Counted from the stretch's first letter, positions 25,991 through 35,237 are shown. The stretch: 64,000 nt of DNA from Verrucomicrobiota bacterium (GCA_023432225.1 JAEYUW010000047.1:145623-209622), one strand, 5' to 3'. Made by a program: numbers and translations. Notes: generated from the sequence alone by a model not told the origin.

Positions 25991-28296
25991 GGGGTGAGAG
26001 TAAGTCGGCCGCTGGCGGGGATCGTGATGGAGCGCGGCGAGCCGGCGACGGCGACGTGCGCGGAGGCGCCGGGTTGGCCAGTTATAGTGGCTTGTTGCAG
26101 CCGGCCGTCGGCCCACGCGAGATCGACGATGAAACCGTCGCGCGCGCGCAAGCCGGTGACCGAGCCGGTGGGCCAGGCTTTCGGCAAGGCGGGGAGCAGA
26201 TCGAGGATCACGGTGCCGTCGGGTGTGCGCTGGTGGCTTTGCAGGAGCATCTCGACGATGCCGGCGGGCGCTCCGAGGTTGCCGTCGATCTGAAACGGGC
26301 CGCAGAGATCGAAGAGGTTCGGCAGCGTGCGTTTCGCGAGCAGATCGTTGAGTTGGCGATACGCGAACTCGCCGTCGCGCGCGCGCGCCCAGAGCGGCAT
26401 ACGCCATGCATAGCTCCAGCCGGTGCTGCCGTCGCCGCGCCAGGTGAGAAGCTTTTTCGCGGCGGCGAGAACGGCGGGATCGGAGTCGTTGATGTCGTCG
26501 CCGGGATAGAGCGCCCACAGCGGGGACATGTGGCGGTGTGCGTTGTTCGGCACGTCGACGTCCTCGAGCCATTCTTGAAGTTGTCCGTGTTTTCCGATCA
26601 ACGGTGGCGGAAGCTTGGCGAGCGACGAGTCGAGTTGCGCGGCGAACTCAGCGTCGATGCCGAGCATTTTTGCGGCGCGGCTGGTGCGGGTCCACAGCGC
26701 GCGGATCAGTTGGATGTCCATCGTGGGGCCGACGGTCGTCGGGCCTTGTTCGGGCGAGTGCGAGGGCGAGGTGACGAGCCAGCCGTATTTCGGATGCGGC
26801 ACGAGGAAATCGACGAAGAACAGCGAGGCTTCCTTCATCGCGGGGTAGGCGCGTTGCGCGAGGAAGGCGCGGTCGCCGGTGAAGAGGTAGCGTTCCCACA
26901 GGTGCCAGCAGAGCCACGCGCCGCCGGTGGGCCAGATGCCGTCGATGTTGTTGATCGGTGCGGTGCCGCGCCAGAGGTCGAAGTTGTGGTGCAGCACCCA
27001 GCCGCGCGCGCCGTAGAGTTCCCGCGCGGTGCGCGCGCCGCTGAGGCGGAGGTCGTCGATCGCGTCGAAGAACGGCTCGTGGCATTCGCTGAGGCCGGTG
27101 GTCTCGGCGAGCCAGTAGTTCATCTCGAAATTGATGTTCGTGGTGTATTTCGATTCCCACGGCGGATTGAGGAGTTCGTTCCACACGCCTTGGAGGTTGG
27201 CGGGCTGCGAGCCGGGGCGGCTGCTCGCGATGAGGCAGTAGCGACCGAACGCGTAGTGCAGCGCGGCGAGAGCGGGATCGCTGGCGAGGCCGGCGCGTTT
27301 CACGCAGCGGAGGCGCTCGTCGGTGGGAAGATCGGCGGCGGCGGTGCGGCCGAGGTCGAGCGTCGAGCGGCGGAAGAGCGACTGGTGATCGGCGAGGTGG
27401 CGGGCGCGGAGCGTGGCGTAGTCGTGTGGAGCGAGCGCGACGAGATAGGCCGCGCAGCGTTCGCTCGGATCGGCGGAGATGTCCTGGAAGTTTTTGAAGG
27501 AGGTTGCCGCGACGAGGAGGAGCGTGATTTGGTCGGCGCGTTCGACGACGAGCGTGTTGTTTTCGGCGCGGACGGTGCCGCCGGTGGCGAGGACTTGGAG
27601 GCGGGATTCGAAGTGCAGGCCGTCGTCTTGGACGCGGCCGGTGAGCGTGAGTGACGGCGGACCGGGCCGGTCCGCCCTACCTTCGATGCGCGAGACTTTG
27701 TGCGGACTGTCGAGGGCGACGGTGAAGGTGAGCTGGCCGGGGCGGCTGGCGGCGAGGTGGATCGCGATGACGTTATCGGGATAACTGGCGAAGACTTCGC
27801 GCGTGAACGTCACGCCACCCACGTCGTAGCGCGTGGTGGCGAGCGCGGTGTCGAGATCGAGTTCGCGGCGGTAGTTGGTGGCGACGTCGTGTCCGGGGAA
27901 GGTGAGGCGCACGTCGCCGAAGGGCTGGTAGGGCAGCTGACGCACGGGGTCGCTGAGCATTTTTGTGCGCGCGAGGTTTTGTGCTTCCTCGACTTTGCCG
28001 TCCCAGAGGAGCTGGCGGATTTGCGGAACGACGGCGCCGGAGCCGGCGCGCACGTAGTTGTGCGGTTTGCCGCGCCAGAGGGTGTCTTCGTTGAACTGGA
28101 TGCGCTCTGTCGCCGTGCCGCCGAAGACCATCGCGCCGAGGCGGCCGCTGCCGATCGGGAGCGCTTCGTCCCATTTGGCGGCGGGTTGTTTGAACCAGAG
28201 TTGAGCGCTGAGCGCGGAGGGCGGAGCGCTAGAGACAGTGGCAGGCAGCGACGAGGCGACGAGCAGGAGCGTGCCGGCGAGAGCGAGGAGGCGCAT
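25987..28296 (-). CDS. Secreted GH95 alpha-L-fucosidase/alpha-L-galactosidase
   Basis: A 769-residue exported enzyme; signal peptide MRLLALAGTLLLVASSLPATVSSA. N-terminal beta-domain with KWDEALPIGSGRLGAMVFGG and RIQFNEDTLWRGKP. (alpha/alpha)6 barrel with NINFEMNYWLAETTGL (the Asn pair of GH95), SPSHSPEQG (general-acid Glu context) and CGPFQIDGNLGAPAGIVEM. GH95 enzymes remove 1,2-linked L-fucose or L-galactose; the L-galactosidase form acts on rhamnogalacturonan II and xyloglucan. The reading frame runs through a 25-base palindrome at 27656, and the stop codon lies in a REP pair. Between the two DUF3826 genes and beside the pectate lyase. Confidence 0.92.
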   Translation of the reverse strand: MRLLALAGTLLLVASSLPATVSSAPPSALSAQLWFKQPAAKWDEALPIGSGRLGAMVFGGTATERIQFNEDTLWRGKPHNYVRAGSGAVVPQIRQLLWDGKVEEAQNLARTKMLSDPVRQLPYQPFGDVRLTFPGHDVATNYRRELDLDTALATTRYDVGGVTFTREVFASYPDNVIAIHLAASRPGQLTFTVALDSPHKVSRIEGRADRPGPPSLTLTGRVQDDGLHFESRLQVLATGGTVRAENNTLVVERADQITLLLVAATSFKNFQDISADPSERCAAYLVALAPHDYATLRARHLADHQSLFRRSTLDLGRTAAADLPTDERLRCVKRAGLASDPALAALHYAFGRYCLIASSRPGSQPANLQGVWNELLNPPWESKYTTNINFEMNYWLAETTGLSECHEPFFDAIDDLRLSGARTARELYGARGWVLHHNFDLWRGTAPINNIDGIWPTGGAWLCWHLWERYLFTGDRAFLAQRAYPAMKEASLFFVDFLVPHPKYGWLVTSPSHSPEQGPTTVGPTMDIQLIRALWTRTSRAAKMLGIDAEFAAQLDSSLAKLPPPLIGKHGQLQEWLEDVDVPNNAHRHMSPLWALYPGDDINDSDPAVLAAAKKLLTWRGDGSTGWSYAWRMPLWARARDGEFAYRQLNDLLAKRTLPNLFDLCGPFQIDGNLGAPAGIVEMLLQSHQRTPDGTVILDLLPALPKAWPTGSVTGLRARDGFIVDLAWADGRLQQATITGQPGASAHVAVAGSPRSITIPASGRLTLTP
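27656..27680. repeat. REP-like palindrome inside the GH95 coding sequence
   Basis: GGCGGACCGG-G-CCGGTCCGCC followed by CTAC. On the coding strand it reads GTAGGGCGGACC..., the same GTAG-plus-hairpin layout as the intergenic elements. It is translated in frame as GRADRPGPP within the N-terminal beta-domain of the GH95 enzyme. Confidence 0.7.
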
Positions 28297-28306
28297 GGCG
28301 TAAACT

Positions 28307-28365
28307 GTAGCGGCGGTCTATGACCGCCGGAGGGCGAGATTTCGGCGGTCATAGACCGCCGCTAC
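28307..28365. repeat. REP pair, GGCGGTC hairpin family
   Basis: GTAGCGGCGGTC-TAT-GACCGCCG and CGGCGGTC-ATA-GACCGCCGCTAC. It sits between the GH95 and pectate lyase genes, immediately upstream of the GH95 start on the minus strand. Confidence 0.88.
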
Positions 28366-28448
28366 AGGAGAGGAAGTTGGGAGAGAGCGTTCGTAGGCGC
28401 GCACGAGGCGCACCCCTGCGAGATGCGGCGGATCGCTGCGGGGCGGCG

Positions 28449-30152
28449 CTACTTTACGAGCGGGTCGATGTTGTGCTTCAGATCGCGCCAGTCTTTTTTC
28501 GGGGCGCGCGGGTCGAGGCCATTGATGAAATCTTCGATATTGGTGTAGCCGTCGCCGTTGGCGTCTTCGCTGGCGTCGGCGGGGTCGCGCGGGTTGAGGC
28601 CGTGCGCGGTCTCCCATGCGTCGGGCATTCCGTCGCCGTCGGTGTCGACGTAGGGCGTGCCGGTGTAGGTTGGGTAGCCGCCGACTTGGGACGGGTGCGT
28701 GATGATGCCTTTTTTGATGAGTTCGATCTGCTCGTCGATGTGGCGCTCGGTGTAGGGTTTTTGCGCGAGTTGCTGGCGCGTTTGCGCGTCGGGCTTCGCG
28801 GTGGCGATGCCGGTGCGGACGGATTCAATGATGCGGGTGTCGACGGCGTCACGTTTCGGCAGCGTGGCGCCGGCTTGGGCGAGGACGAAGTCGTAGGCTT
28901 CGCGCGCGGAGCGGATCGGCAGGCGCGCGTGCGGCATCGGGATGTCGGTTTTTATGCGACCGAGCGCGTGATCGAGCTTCTCGTCGCGCACGCCGGGCTG
29001 AACGCCGCCGTCCCAGTTGTCGGCGGTGACGCGAGCGTTGCCCTCGACGACGTTGCCGTGAACGTAGGCTTTGCCGAAATTGTCGACGACGGTCTTGCTG
29101 CGCTCCGACTCGGGCTTGAGCAGGCGGTAGGAAATCGGGGCGTCTTTCGGCGTGGCGGGGCCGGGTTTGTAGTAGTTGTTGAAGATGTTGTAGAGGCTGC
29201 GGTGATCGCCGCCGTCGACGGTGCGGTGGACCCAGTTGAAGAGCACGTTGTTCACGAAGGTGAAGTCGCCATACATGCCGATGCTCGGGTTGCGGCCGGC
29301 GTTGGAGGCCCAGAGGTTGCCGTGGAAGGTGCTGTTGAGGCCGCCGATGGTGGAGCCGAACGCGTGGTGAAACGTGTTCAGGCACTCGGAAAAGATCGAA
29401 TTCTGGATCGTGATGTTGACGGTGGGGAGCTTCAGCTCCTTGCCGGTCGGCGGGCGATACATGTGGCGATACATCGACATGTTCTCGTCGAGACCCCACG
29501 AGGCGGAGACGTGATCGATCATGATGTTGCCGACGGGATTGCCGCCGATGGAGTCGTTGCGATCGGTGACGTCGGTCTCGCCGCGGCGGAAGCGCAGGTG
29601 ACGGATGATCACGTCGTGCGTCTCGAGTTCGACCGTATCGCCGGCGATGCACACGCCGTCGCCGGGGGCGGTGTTGCCGGCGAGAGTGACGTAGGGCGCG
29701 CGGACGCGGATCTTTTCCTTGAGGCGAATGATGCCGGCGACGTTGAAGACGATCACGCGCGGACCGGCGGCTTCGAGCGCTTCGCGCAACGTGCCGGGGC
29801 CGGAGTCTGCGAGCGAGGTGACGACGTAGACCTTGCCGCCGCGGCCGCCGAAGGAATACATGCCGCCGCCCCACGCGCCGGGGAAGGCCGGGATGGTGGC
29901 TTGCGGGAGATCGTGCGGGAGTCCGGCACCGGGGAGGTAGGGTTTACCGCGCGTGGCGTCGGCTTCGAGTTGGGCGCGCTGGCCGGCGAAGAGTTCGTCG
30001 GAGCGCCGGTCGGCGGCGGCTTTGCGCTCGTCGGTAGCGCGCTGCAGTGCGGGATCGACTTTCGGGTAGCCCTGCGCGTGCGCGGAAGAAGTGAGGAGAG
30101 AAAGCGAAAGTGAAAGCGCGAGGGAAACGGGGATGAGGTGACGTTTCAGCAT
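28449..30152 (-). CDS. Secreted PL1 pectate lyase with C-terminal calcium-binding repeats
   Basis: A 567-residue exported lyase; signal peptide MLKRHLIPVSLALSLSLSLLTSSAHA, start at 30152 preceded by CTCCCC. The PL1 beta-helix core (about 75-390) shows AFPGAWGGGMYSFGGRGG, DVIIRHLRFRRGE and the NIMIDHVSASWGLDE motif characteristic of PL1. The C-terminal tail has thrombospondin-3/EF-hand-like repeats DTDGDGMPDAWE and EDANGDGYTNIEDFING, a common calcium-binding tail on secreted lyases of this group. Family enzymes cleave homogalacturonan by beta-elimination. No unsaturated-uronate hydrolase or KDG pathway is in the window, so product use must be elsewhere. Confidence 0.93.
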   Translation of the reverse strand: MLKRHLIPVSLALSLSLSLLTSSAHAQGYPKVDPALQRATDERKAAADRRSDELFAGQRAQLEADATRGKPYLPGAGLPHDLPQATIPAFPGAWGGGMYSFGGRGGKVYVVTSLADSGPGTLREALEAAGPRVIVFNVAGIIRLKEKIRVRAPYVTLAGNTAPGDGVCIAGDTVELETHDVIIRHLRFRRGETDVTDRNDSIGGNPVGNIMIDHVSASWGLDENMSMYRHMYRPPTGKELKLPTVNITIQNSIFSECLNTFHHAFGSTIGGLNSTFHGNLWASNAGRNPSIGMYGDFTFVNNVLFNWVHRTVDGGDHRSLYNIFNNYYKPGPATPKDAPISYRLLKPESERSKTVVDNFGKAYVHGNVVEGNARVTADNWDGGVQPGVRDEKLDHALGRIKTDIPMPHARLPIRSAREAYDFVLAQAGATLPKRDAVDTRIIESVRTGIATAKPDAQTRQQLAQKPYTERHIDEQIELIKKGIITHPSQVGGYPTYTGTPYVDTDGDGMPDAWETAHGLNPRDPADASEDANGDGYTNIEDFINGLDPRAPKKDWRDLKHNIDPLVK

Positions 30153-30266
30153 GGGGAGAGGTGTGGCGGAGCGTGACGACGCGGGCAACGGCGCGGTTGC
30201 GCGGGATGAGGATGCGGGAGGTTTTTCGGCGAAAGCGGGAAAGGCGGCGCCGGAGCGGGTGAGAGA

Positions 30267-30330
30267 CCCACGGAACACACGGAAGACACGGAAATGAAGG
30301 GACCACGAAATACACGAAGCACACGAAAAT
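30267..30330. repeat. Dispersed CACGGAACACACGGAAGA-type tract
   Basis: Two adjoining blocks: CACGGAACACACGGAAGACA and ACCACGAAATACACGAAGCA. It is the same class as the tract at 19020. Not palindromic. Confidence 0.65.
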
Positions 30331-30392
30331 CGGAGCGGACTTCGGCGGGGCGCCCGCGAATATCGCGAATGAATCACCATTCAGCAGTTGGA

Positions 30393-30420
30393 ACCACGGA
30401 TTTCACGGATGGCACGGATA
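30393..30420. repeat. Dispersed CACGGATTTCACGGAT tract
   Basis: ACCACGGATTTCACGGATGG followed by CACGGAT, three imperfect copies of CACGGAT. Repeats of this wording are widespread in intergenic DNA of this phylum. Confidence 0.6.
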
Positions 30421-30670
30421 GCTCAAGGTATCGGCTTCGCGGGCGGTCACTCGCGAGGTGAACGCCCACTGCAGCGAGAGTTTTCCCGAAACAACTCCAT
30501 CTGCGCAATCGGTATAATCCGTAGTGAATTCTTCTGCGGAATTTAGGGTGCGGTAGGTGCACCATGACGCGCGCCGCGATGCGGGCGGGACGCCTGCGTT
30601 ACGAGAATGCCGACGCGGACGAGCCGCGCCCCGATCGGATTACTCGCTACCCGCAACTCACTACTCGCTA

Positions 30671-31291
30671 CTACTTCTTCAAGTTCTTCTCCGCGTCCTT
30701 CATGTTGTAGCCGGCTTTCGAGAGGTAGTTGTTGATGCGGCCCTTGTATTTGCCGAACCAGCCGTGCTTCTCGTCGGAGGAGCCGGCTTGCATCGCGTGT
30801 TCGCGGGCCTCGAGGAGCCAGGCGTGGATTTGCAGGCGCTGCTCGGGCGTGAGATTCGGGAGCATCTGCTGGTAGACGCGGAAGGTGTTCGGCGCGACGC
30901 CGTAAGTCATGCCGTCCTTGATGGCGTCGACTTGAGCGGGCGTCAGCTCGGCGGTGAGGCGCGCGATGAACGCAAAGTGGAGGGCGGCGAGACGGCCGGT
31001 GGCGATTTGCTGCGCTTCGGTGCGTCGGCGCTCGGCGGCGGTCTGGTCGGGATTCTCCTTTGCAAGCTTGAGCGCGGTGTCGCGCTGGTCATGGACGAGG
31101 CTGAGCTGCTCGTAGTGTCGCGCGATGAATTCGGTGAGGTGTGTGGCTTGCGCGGTGTCGGTCAATTCGAGTTTGGCGACGATCTTGCCGGCGCGGTCGA
31201 GCAAGGCCGGCTTGGGCGGCGGTGGCGTATCGTCGGCGAGGGCGGCGAGCGGGATCGCGGCGGCGAGGAGGAAAGTGCGGAGGAGTGACAT
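30671..31291 (-). CDS. DUF3826 secreted protein, copy 2
   Basis: A 206-residue exported protein; signal peptide MSLLRTFLLAAAIPLAALA. The helical mature region shares its plan with copy 1 at 25214: IVAKLELTDTAQATHLTEFI, LTAELTPAQVDAIKDGMTYG, LPNLTPEQRLQIHAWLLEAREHAM, and a lysine-rich end with YLSKAGYN. Function unknown; family members track with pectin-degrading enzymes. The stop codon abuts CTCGCTAC micro-repeats. It lies downstream of the TonB receptor, but the terminator at 31528 separates the two, so it probably has its own promoter in 31292-31527. Confidence 0.83.
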   Translation of the reverse strand: MSLLRTFLLAAAIPLAALADDTPPPPKPALLDRAGKIVAKLELTDTAQATHLTEFIARHYEQLSLVHDQRDTALKLAKENPDQTAAERRRTEAQQIATGRLAALHFAFIARLTAELTPAQVDAIKDGMTYGVAPNTFRVYQQMLPNLTPEQRLQIHAWLLEAREHAMQAGSSDEKHGWFGKYKGRINNYLSKAGYNMKDAEKNLKK

Positions 31292-31592
31292 GGCGGGGAG
31301 GAGGAGAGACTTAAGGAAGGATTAGCCGAATTTGCGGAAGCCTAACCACTGATGAACACTAATCGGCACTGATGAATGAGTCGCCGAAAAGGCCGGCGTT
31401 CACGCCATCCTGTTTCCATGAGTGCTCATCAGTGAGAATCAGTGGTTCACGGCACTTGGGACGAATAAAACAGGCACTGAGGAAAGAAACGGAGTGGGAT
31501 GGTTCGATCCATGTTCGCGGGCGGGGCAAAAAAAGGCCCGGTCCGCAAAAGACCGGGCCTTACCCTAACAAACGAAACGCAATGAACCCAAA
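31292..31592. other. Intergenic stretch with an imperfect long inverted repeat
   Basis: Holds the terminator of the TonB receptor and, at 31343-31455, an imperfect inverted repeat bounded by AACCACTGATGAACACTAAT and AGTGAGAATCAGTGGTT. The wording (ACTGATGAACACTAATCGGC) recurs in intergenic DNA of related bacteria. No gene is seen. Confidence 0.6.
31528..31561 (-). terminator. Rho-independent terminator of the TonB receptor
   Basis: A perfect 11-bp stem, AAGGCCCGGTC and GACCGGGCCTT, with a 7-base loop. On the minus strand it is followed by a run of seven T. It lies about 30 bases past the receptor stop codon. The clearest intrinsic terminator in the window. Confidence 0.92.
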
Positions 31593-34500
31593 TTACCAGT
31601 TGCCGCTGACGCCGAACGTCCAGGTGATGCCGAAGCGCTTGCGGTCGGAGAGCTCCGCGTAGCCGGCAAACTGGCCGTTGTCGTCCCGCCAGACCGTGTC
31701 GCGCTCACCGTTGAAGATGTCGCGGCCGCTGAGGAAGAGGCTGTAGTGCTTGGTGAGCATATAGCTCGCGTTGAGATCGATCCGGGTCTCGGCGGGTTGG
31801 AACTTGCGGATGATGATCGGCGTGCCGTTGACGGTGGGCGTCTGACGATCACCCGCGATTTCGTTGTCGTTGCGGTAGGAGCCGCGGAGCTGGATCGACA
31901 GCTTGTCGCCCGCGTATTGCAGGCCGGCGCCGCCGAAGCGATTCGCGCGCATCGTGATCGTCTTCACGCTGGGCGTGAAGGTGAGCGTGGAACCGTCCGG
32001 ATTGATGATGGAGACCGGGAGCGGCGCGGCGGGCGCGGGGAAGTCGGTCATCGACCAGCTCGCGAAGCCGGAGACGCGGCGGCCCCAGCGGCCGAGGAAG
32101 CTCAGATCCTGGCGAACTTCGAATTCCCAACCCGTGGTCTTCTGCACCGTGTCGGCGTTCGTGGAGGTGACGACGCGCCAGTCGGCGTATTCAGACGGGT
32201 TGAGGCCCATGGCATTGAGGACGGCGTTGAAGGCCGGCGTGCCGTCGTAGGTCGTGACGGTCATTGCCTGGTTGGTGATGTCCTTCGTGTAATACGAGAC
32301 GGTCAACTTGCCACCGTTGTCGGTGTAGTAGGATGTCTCGAAGTCCCAGTTGTCCGAGGTTTCGGGCTTGAGGGAGGGATTGGCGATTGAGATCTGGCCC
32401 TTGGCTCCACCGTTGCTCAACTGCTCCGACTCGGTGTATTCGTTAACGGTGAACTGATTGTTGCCGGAGATGAGGCCGACGTTGCCGTCTTCGAGGTTCG
32501 GGAGCTTGAAGGAACGTGAGTAGGCGACCTTGAAGTTGATCTTCTTCGTGAGCTGGTAGGCCGCGTTGACGCTGTAGGACGGATCGCCGGTGAGCTCCTG
32601 GTCGACTTCACGCATCGGGATGAGTTGGAGGCGACGGGCGTTGATGTCGGAGTTGGTGGCGCCGTAGGGCGTGGTCGGGAAGGCGATGCCAGCGGCCGTA
32701 AGCGCATTGCGCAGGGCCGTGCCCGCGGCGGTGTTGGCGAAGAGGACGCTGCCGGCGCTGTTCATCGTCACGCCGTTCGGATTGGTCGCATCGATATAGA
32801 GCGAGCCGTCCTTGTTCTTCACGTAGTTCCACTTGTTGTCCGTGAAGGGCGCCTTGCCGGTGCGGAACTTCTTTTCCTGGCGCGCGCCGCCGACGAAGTT
32901 GAGGCGGCCGTCGAGGAACGTGCCGGAGAGCATGCCATACCAGCCGTCGGTGCCTTCCTTCAGCGCCTTCTGCTGGTTGACGTAGCTGTTGTAGTTGTTG
33001 ACCGCGGTGTTCGTGGATTCGTTTTCGGTCGGCTCATAGAAGATGTCCCGCTCCTGGTTGAGCTGATAGAGCTTGTAGGTGGAGCCCCACTGCTGCGGGG
33101 CCAGACCGAAGCCGGGGCTGACGCCGATGTAGTCGGTGTCGATGATGTCGGCGACCGAGAAGGACGCGCCGGGCTTGAGGATCTGGGCGTAGCCGGTGCC
33201 GCGACCGGACTTGGTGTTGGTCTCCTCTTCGTGGCGGAAGCCGGTCTGGAAGACGAGGCGGTTGGAGCCGAGGAAGTGGAGGAAGTCGAGCGGGCGGGAA
33301 ACGTCGACCTTCCAGAGCACGTTTTCCTTTTCGTTGTGCGCTTCGCCGGATTGGGCTTTGGCGCCGGTCGTGCCGCTCCAGTTGCTGAGGTCGGTGTAGT
33401 TGAGCGGCAGATTGGTCGTGCGCGTGAAGGTCTCGGCGCGGGACGGAATGCCCTCGCTCAGACCATAGAGGGCGACGCGGCCGGGGTTCAAGTTGAGGTC
33501 CAGACCGGAGAAGTGGCCGTTCTTGGCGTCTTCGTAGTCGGCCTTCGACATCGAGTAGCTGCCGGCGGCGTTGATCTGGAAGCCCCAGAAATTCGCGTCG
33601 TATTGGAGGCTGCCGCTGATCGTATCACCGATGCGGTCGCGCGTGGTGACGGTCATGGCGGTGTTGCTGTTCGCGGTGGTGCCGACGACTTGGCCGGCGT
33701 CCCAGACGATGCCGTTGGCGATCGTGGGGCGGAAGTCGAGGCGGCGCTGCGCTTCGCGGCTGTCGTAGTCGCTGTATTGGATGTTGGCGCGGAGCGTCTG
33801 ATTGGGGGTCGGGCGCCAGTCGACGCGGAAGTTGCCCGACCGCTTCTCGGTCATCATCGGCGTGTTGGTGATCTGGTAGCGCGTGAGGACCGGATTGGCG
33901 AGCGAGGTGGCCTGACCCGCGGCGTTGGTGAAGGCGCCGGCGAGGTAGTTGGCCGCGTTGTTATTGTTCCACTGCATCTGGGCGCGCCAGTTTTCAGAGT
34001 ATTCCTGGTTCCAGGCGGCGGTGAAGGAGATGCCGAGCGTCTTGCTGACGGGATAGGCAACGGTGCCGTCGAAGCCGGGCGTGGTCTTGAAGGTGTGCTT
34101 GTTCACCGGGCCGGGCGTCTTGCTGATGAGGTCCTTCTGCATCGTGTTCCAATTGAAGAACAGGCGGCCGCTGTAGGTGGGCTTCGCATACTCGAAGGCG
34201 TTGCGAGTGATCAGATTGATCTGACCGCCGACGGAGTTCATCGGCATGTCGGGCGTGGCGACCTTGATGAGTTCGACGCGCTCGGCGTTGTTGATCGAGA
34301 GTTGGTCGAGGCCGGTCTGGCGCGTGAGGCTGCCGGGCAGCGTGCTCATGACGGGCAGGCCGTCGATGAGGATGCTGGTGTCCTCAGGGCCGAAGCCACG
34401 GATGGAAACGCCGTTCGCGGCGCTTTCGGAATAGCCGCCGGCGCCGCCGGAGGGCGTGCCGTAGTCGAGCTGGACGCCGGGGAGGAACTTGACGAACTCG

Positions 34501-35054
34501 CCGACGTTGCCGCTCGGGATGTAGCCGAACTGGTCGGTGGCGACGACGTTCTTAATGTTGATCGAATTGCGCTCTTCGGCCGTAGCGACGGCGCGGGCGT
34601 TGCGGTAACGCTCGGCGTTGACGACGTAGGGACTCAACTCGAGGGTGCCGTCCTTCGCTTGCGTGGCGCCGGCAACGGCTTCTTCACGGAAGCGCAGGTC
34701 GTGGCGGACGACATCGCCCGCCGGGACGGTCACGCGGGTGATGATATCGGGCTCGCCGACGTAGCTGGCGCGGAGTTCAACTTCGCCGGCCGGCACGTTG
34801 GTGAACTCGTAATCGCCGTAGGAATTGGTGATGACTTGGCCGGCCGCGCCGGTGGCGCGGAGCACGACGTTTTCGAGTGCGCGGCCGTTGGTGGCGTTGG
34901 TTACGGTGCCGCGGATCGTGCCGGTGGCAGGAGCTTGGGCCGCCGCGGAGGCGGTGATCAGTGCGGCGGCGAATGCCATCGCGAGGACACGATTCAGGCT
35001 GGAGCAAAAGCGACTAACAAACGCTCCGGCCCGTGAGGGTGGTATGCAGCGCAT
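31593..35054 (-). CDS. TonB-dependent receptor with carboxypeptidase-regulatory-like N-domain
   Basis: A 1153-residue outer-membrane receptor. Signal region up to LAMAFAAALITASAAAQA; an alternative start is Met at 34979. Then a carboxypeptidase-regulatory-like beta domain (GTIRGTVTNATNGRALENVV, SYGDYEFTNVPAGEVELRAS). Then the plug (GNVGEFVKFLPGVQ, SAANGVSIRGFGPEDTSILI, SVGGQINLITRN), and a 22-strand barrel ending in the aromatic residue expected for BAM recognition (WTFGVSGNW). No SusD-like lipoprotein lies beside it, as usual in this phylum. Likely imports the oligosaccharide made by the surface enzymes using TonB energy. It has an inverted repeat over its likely promoter (35111-35142) and its own terminator. 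Confidence 0.93.
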   Translation of the reverse strand: MRCIPPSRAGAFVSRFCSSLNRVLAMAFAAALITASAAAQAPATGTIRGTVTNATNGRALENVVLRATGAAGQVITNSYGDYEFTNVPAGEVELRASYVGEPDIITRVTVPAGDVVRHDLRFREEAVAGATQAKDGTLELSPYVVNAERYRNARAVATAEERNSINIKNVVATDQFGYIPSGNVGEFVKFLPGVQLDYGTPSGGAGGYSESAANGVSIRGFGPEDTSILIDGLPVMSTLPGSLTRQTGLDQLSINNAERVELIKVATPDMPMNSVGGQINLITRNAFEYAKPTYSGRLFFNWNTMQKDLISKTPGPVNKHTFKTTPGFDGTVAYPVSKTLGISFTAAWNQEYSENWRAQMQWNNNNAANYLAGAFTNAAGQATSLANPVLTRYQITNTPMMTEKRSGNFRVDWRPTPNQTLRANIQYSDYDSREAQRRLDFRPTIANGIVWDAGQVVGTTANSNTAMTVTTRDRIGDTISGSLQYDANFWGFQINAAGSYSMSKADYEDAKNGHFSGLDLNLNPGRVALYGLSEGIPSRAETFTRTTNLPLNYTDLSNWSGTTGAKAQSGEAHNEKENVLWKVDVSRPLDFLHFLGSNRLVFQTGFRHEEETNTKSGRGTGYAQILKPGASFSVADIIDTDYIGVSPGFGLAPQQWGSTYKLYQLNQERDIFYEPTENESTNTAVNNYNSYVNQQKALKEGTDGWYGMLSGTFLDGRLNFVGGARQEKKFRTGKAPFTDNKWNYVKNKDGSLYIDATNPNGVTMNSAGSVLFANTAAGTALRNALTAAGIAFPTTPYGATNSDINARRLQLIPMREVDQELTGDPSYSVNAAYQLTKKINFKVAYSRSFKLPNLEDGNVGLISGNNQFTVNEYTESEQLSNGGAKGQISIANPSLKPETSDNWDFETSYYTDNGGKLTVSYYTKDITNQAMTVTTYDGTPAFNAVLNAMGLNPSEYADWRVVTSTNADTVQKTTGWEFEVRQDLSFLGRWGRRVSGFASWSMTDFPAPAAPLPVSIINPDGSTLTFTPSVKTITMRANRFGGAGLQYAGDKLSIQLRGSYRNDNEIAGDRQTPTVNGTPIIIRKFQPAETRIDLNASYMLTKHYSLFLSGRDIFNGERDTVWRDDNGQFAGYAELSDRKRFGITWTFGVSGNW

Positions 35055-35110
35055 CGGTGTGCAGGGTTTGAGGGGTGAATCAACCGCAACGGTAGAAATC
35101 GCGGTTTGTT

Positions 35111-35142
35111 GGGTATCGGGTTTATACCATGAGCCGATACCC
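35111..35142 (-). promoter_or_regulatory. Inverted repeat over a -10-like box upstream of the TonB receptor
   Basis: GGGTATCGG and CCGATACCC, 9-bp perfect arms with a 14-base spacer, 57 bases upstream of the receptor start. On the minus strand the spacer holds TATAAA, a plausible -10 box; no good -35 was found. The arms look like an operator for a dimeric regulator. Confidence 0.55.
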
Positions 35143-35237
35143 GATTCTCCCGACAATAGACCGAAATCTGCCTAGTTCCTAAGTTCAAAATGACGAACCT
35201 GGGAATGATCCAAGCGCGCCGGGCCGTCGCGGTGGAG

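Larger units (their letters stand above)
30153..30670. other. Intergenic stretch with dispersed repeats
   Basis: About 520 bases between the pectate lyase and the second DUF3826 gene without a credible gene. It holds a CACGGA/ACACGAA repeat tract (30267-30330), an ACCACGGATTTCACGGATGG tract (30393-30420), and CTCGCTAC micro-repeats at 30643-30670. The pectate lyase promoter should lie near its 30152 end. Confidence 0.6.

Noticed and set aside
32625..35036. An 803-codon plus-strand frame opposite the TonB receptor
   Set aside because: A shadow of the receptor; G/A/V/E-rich with no signal peptide or known motif.
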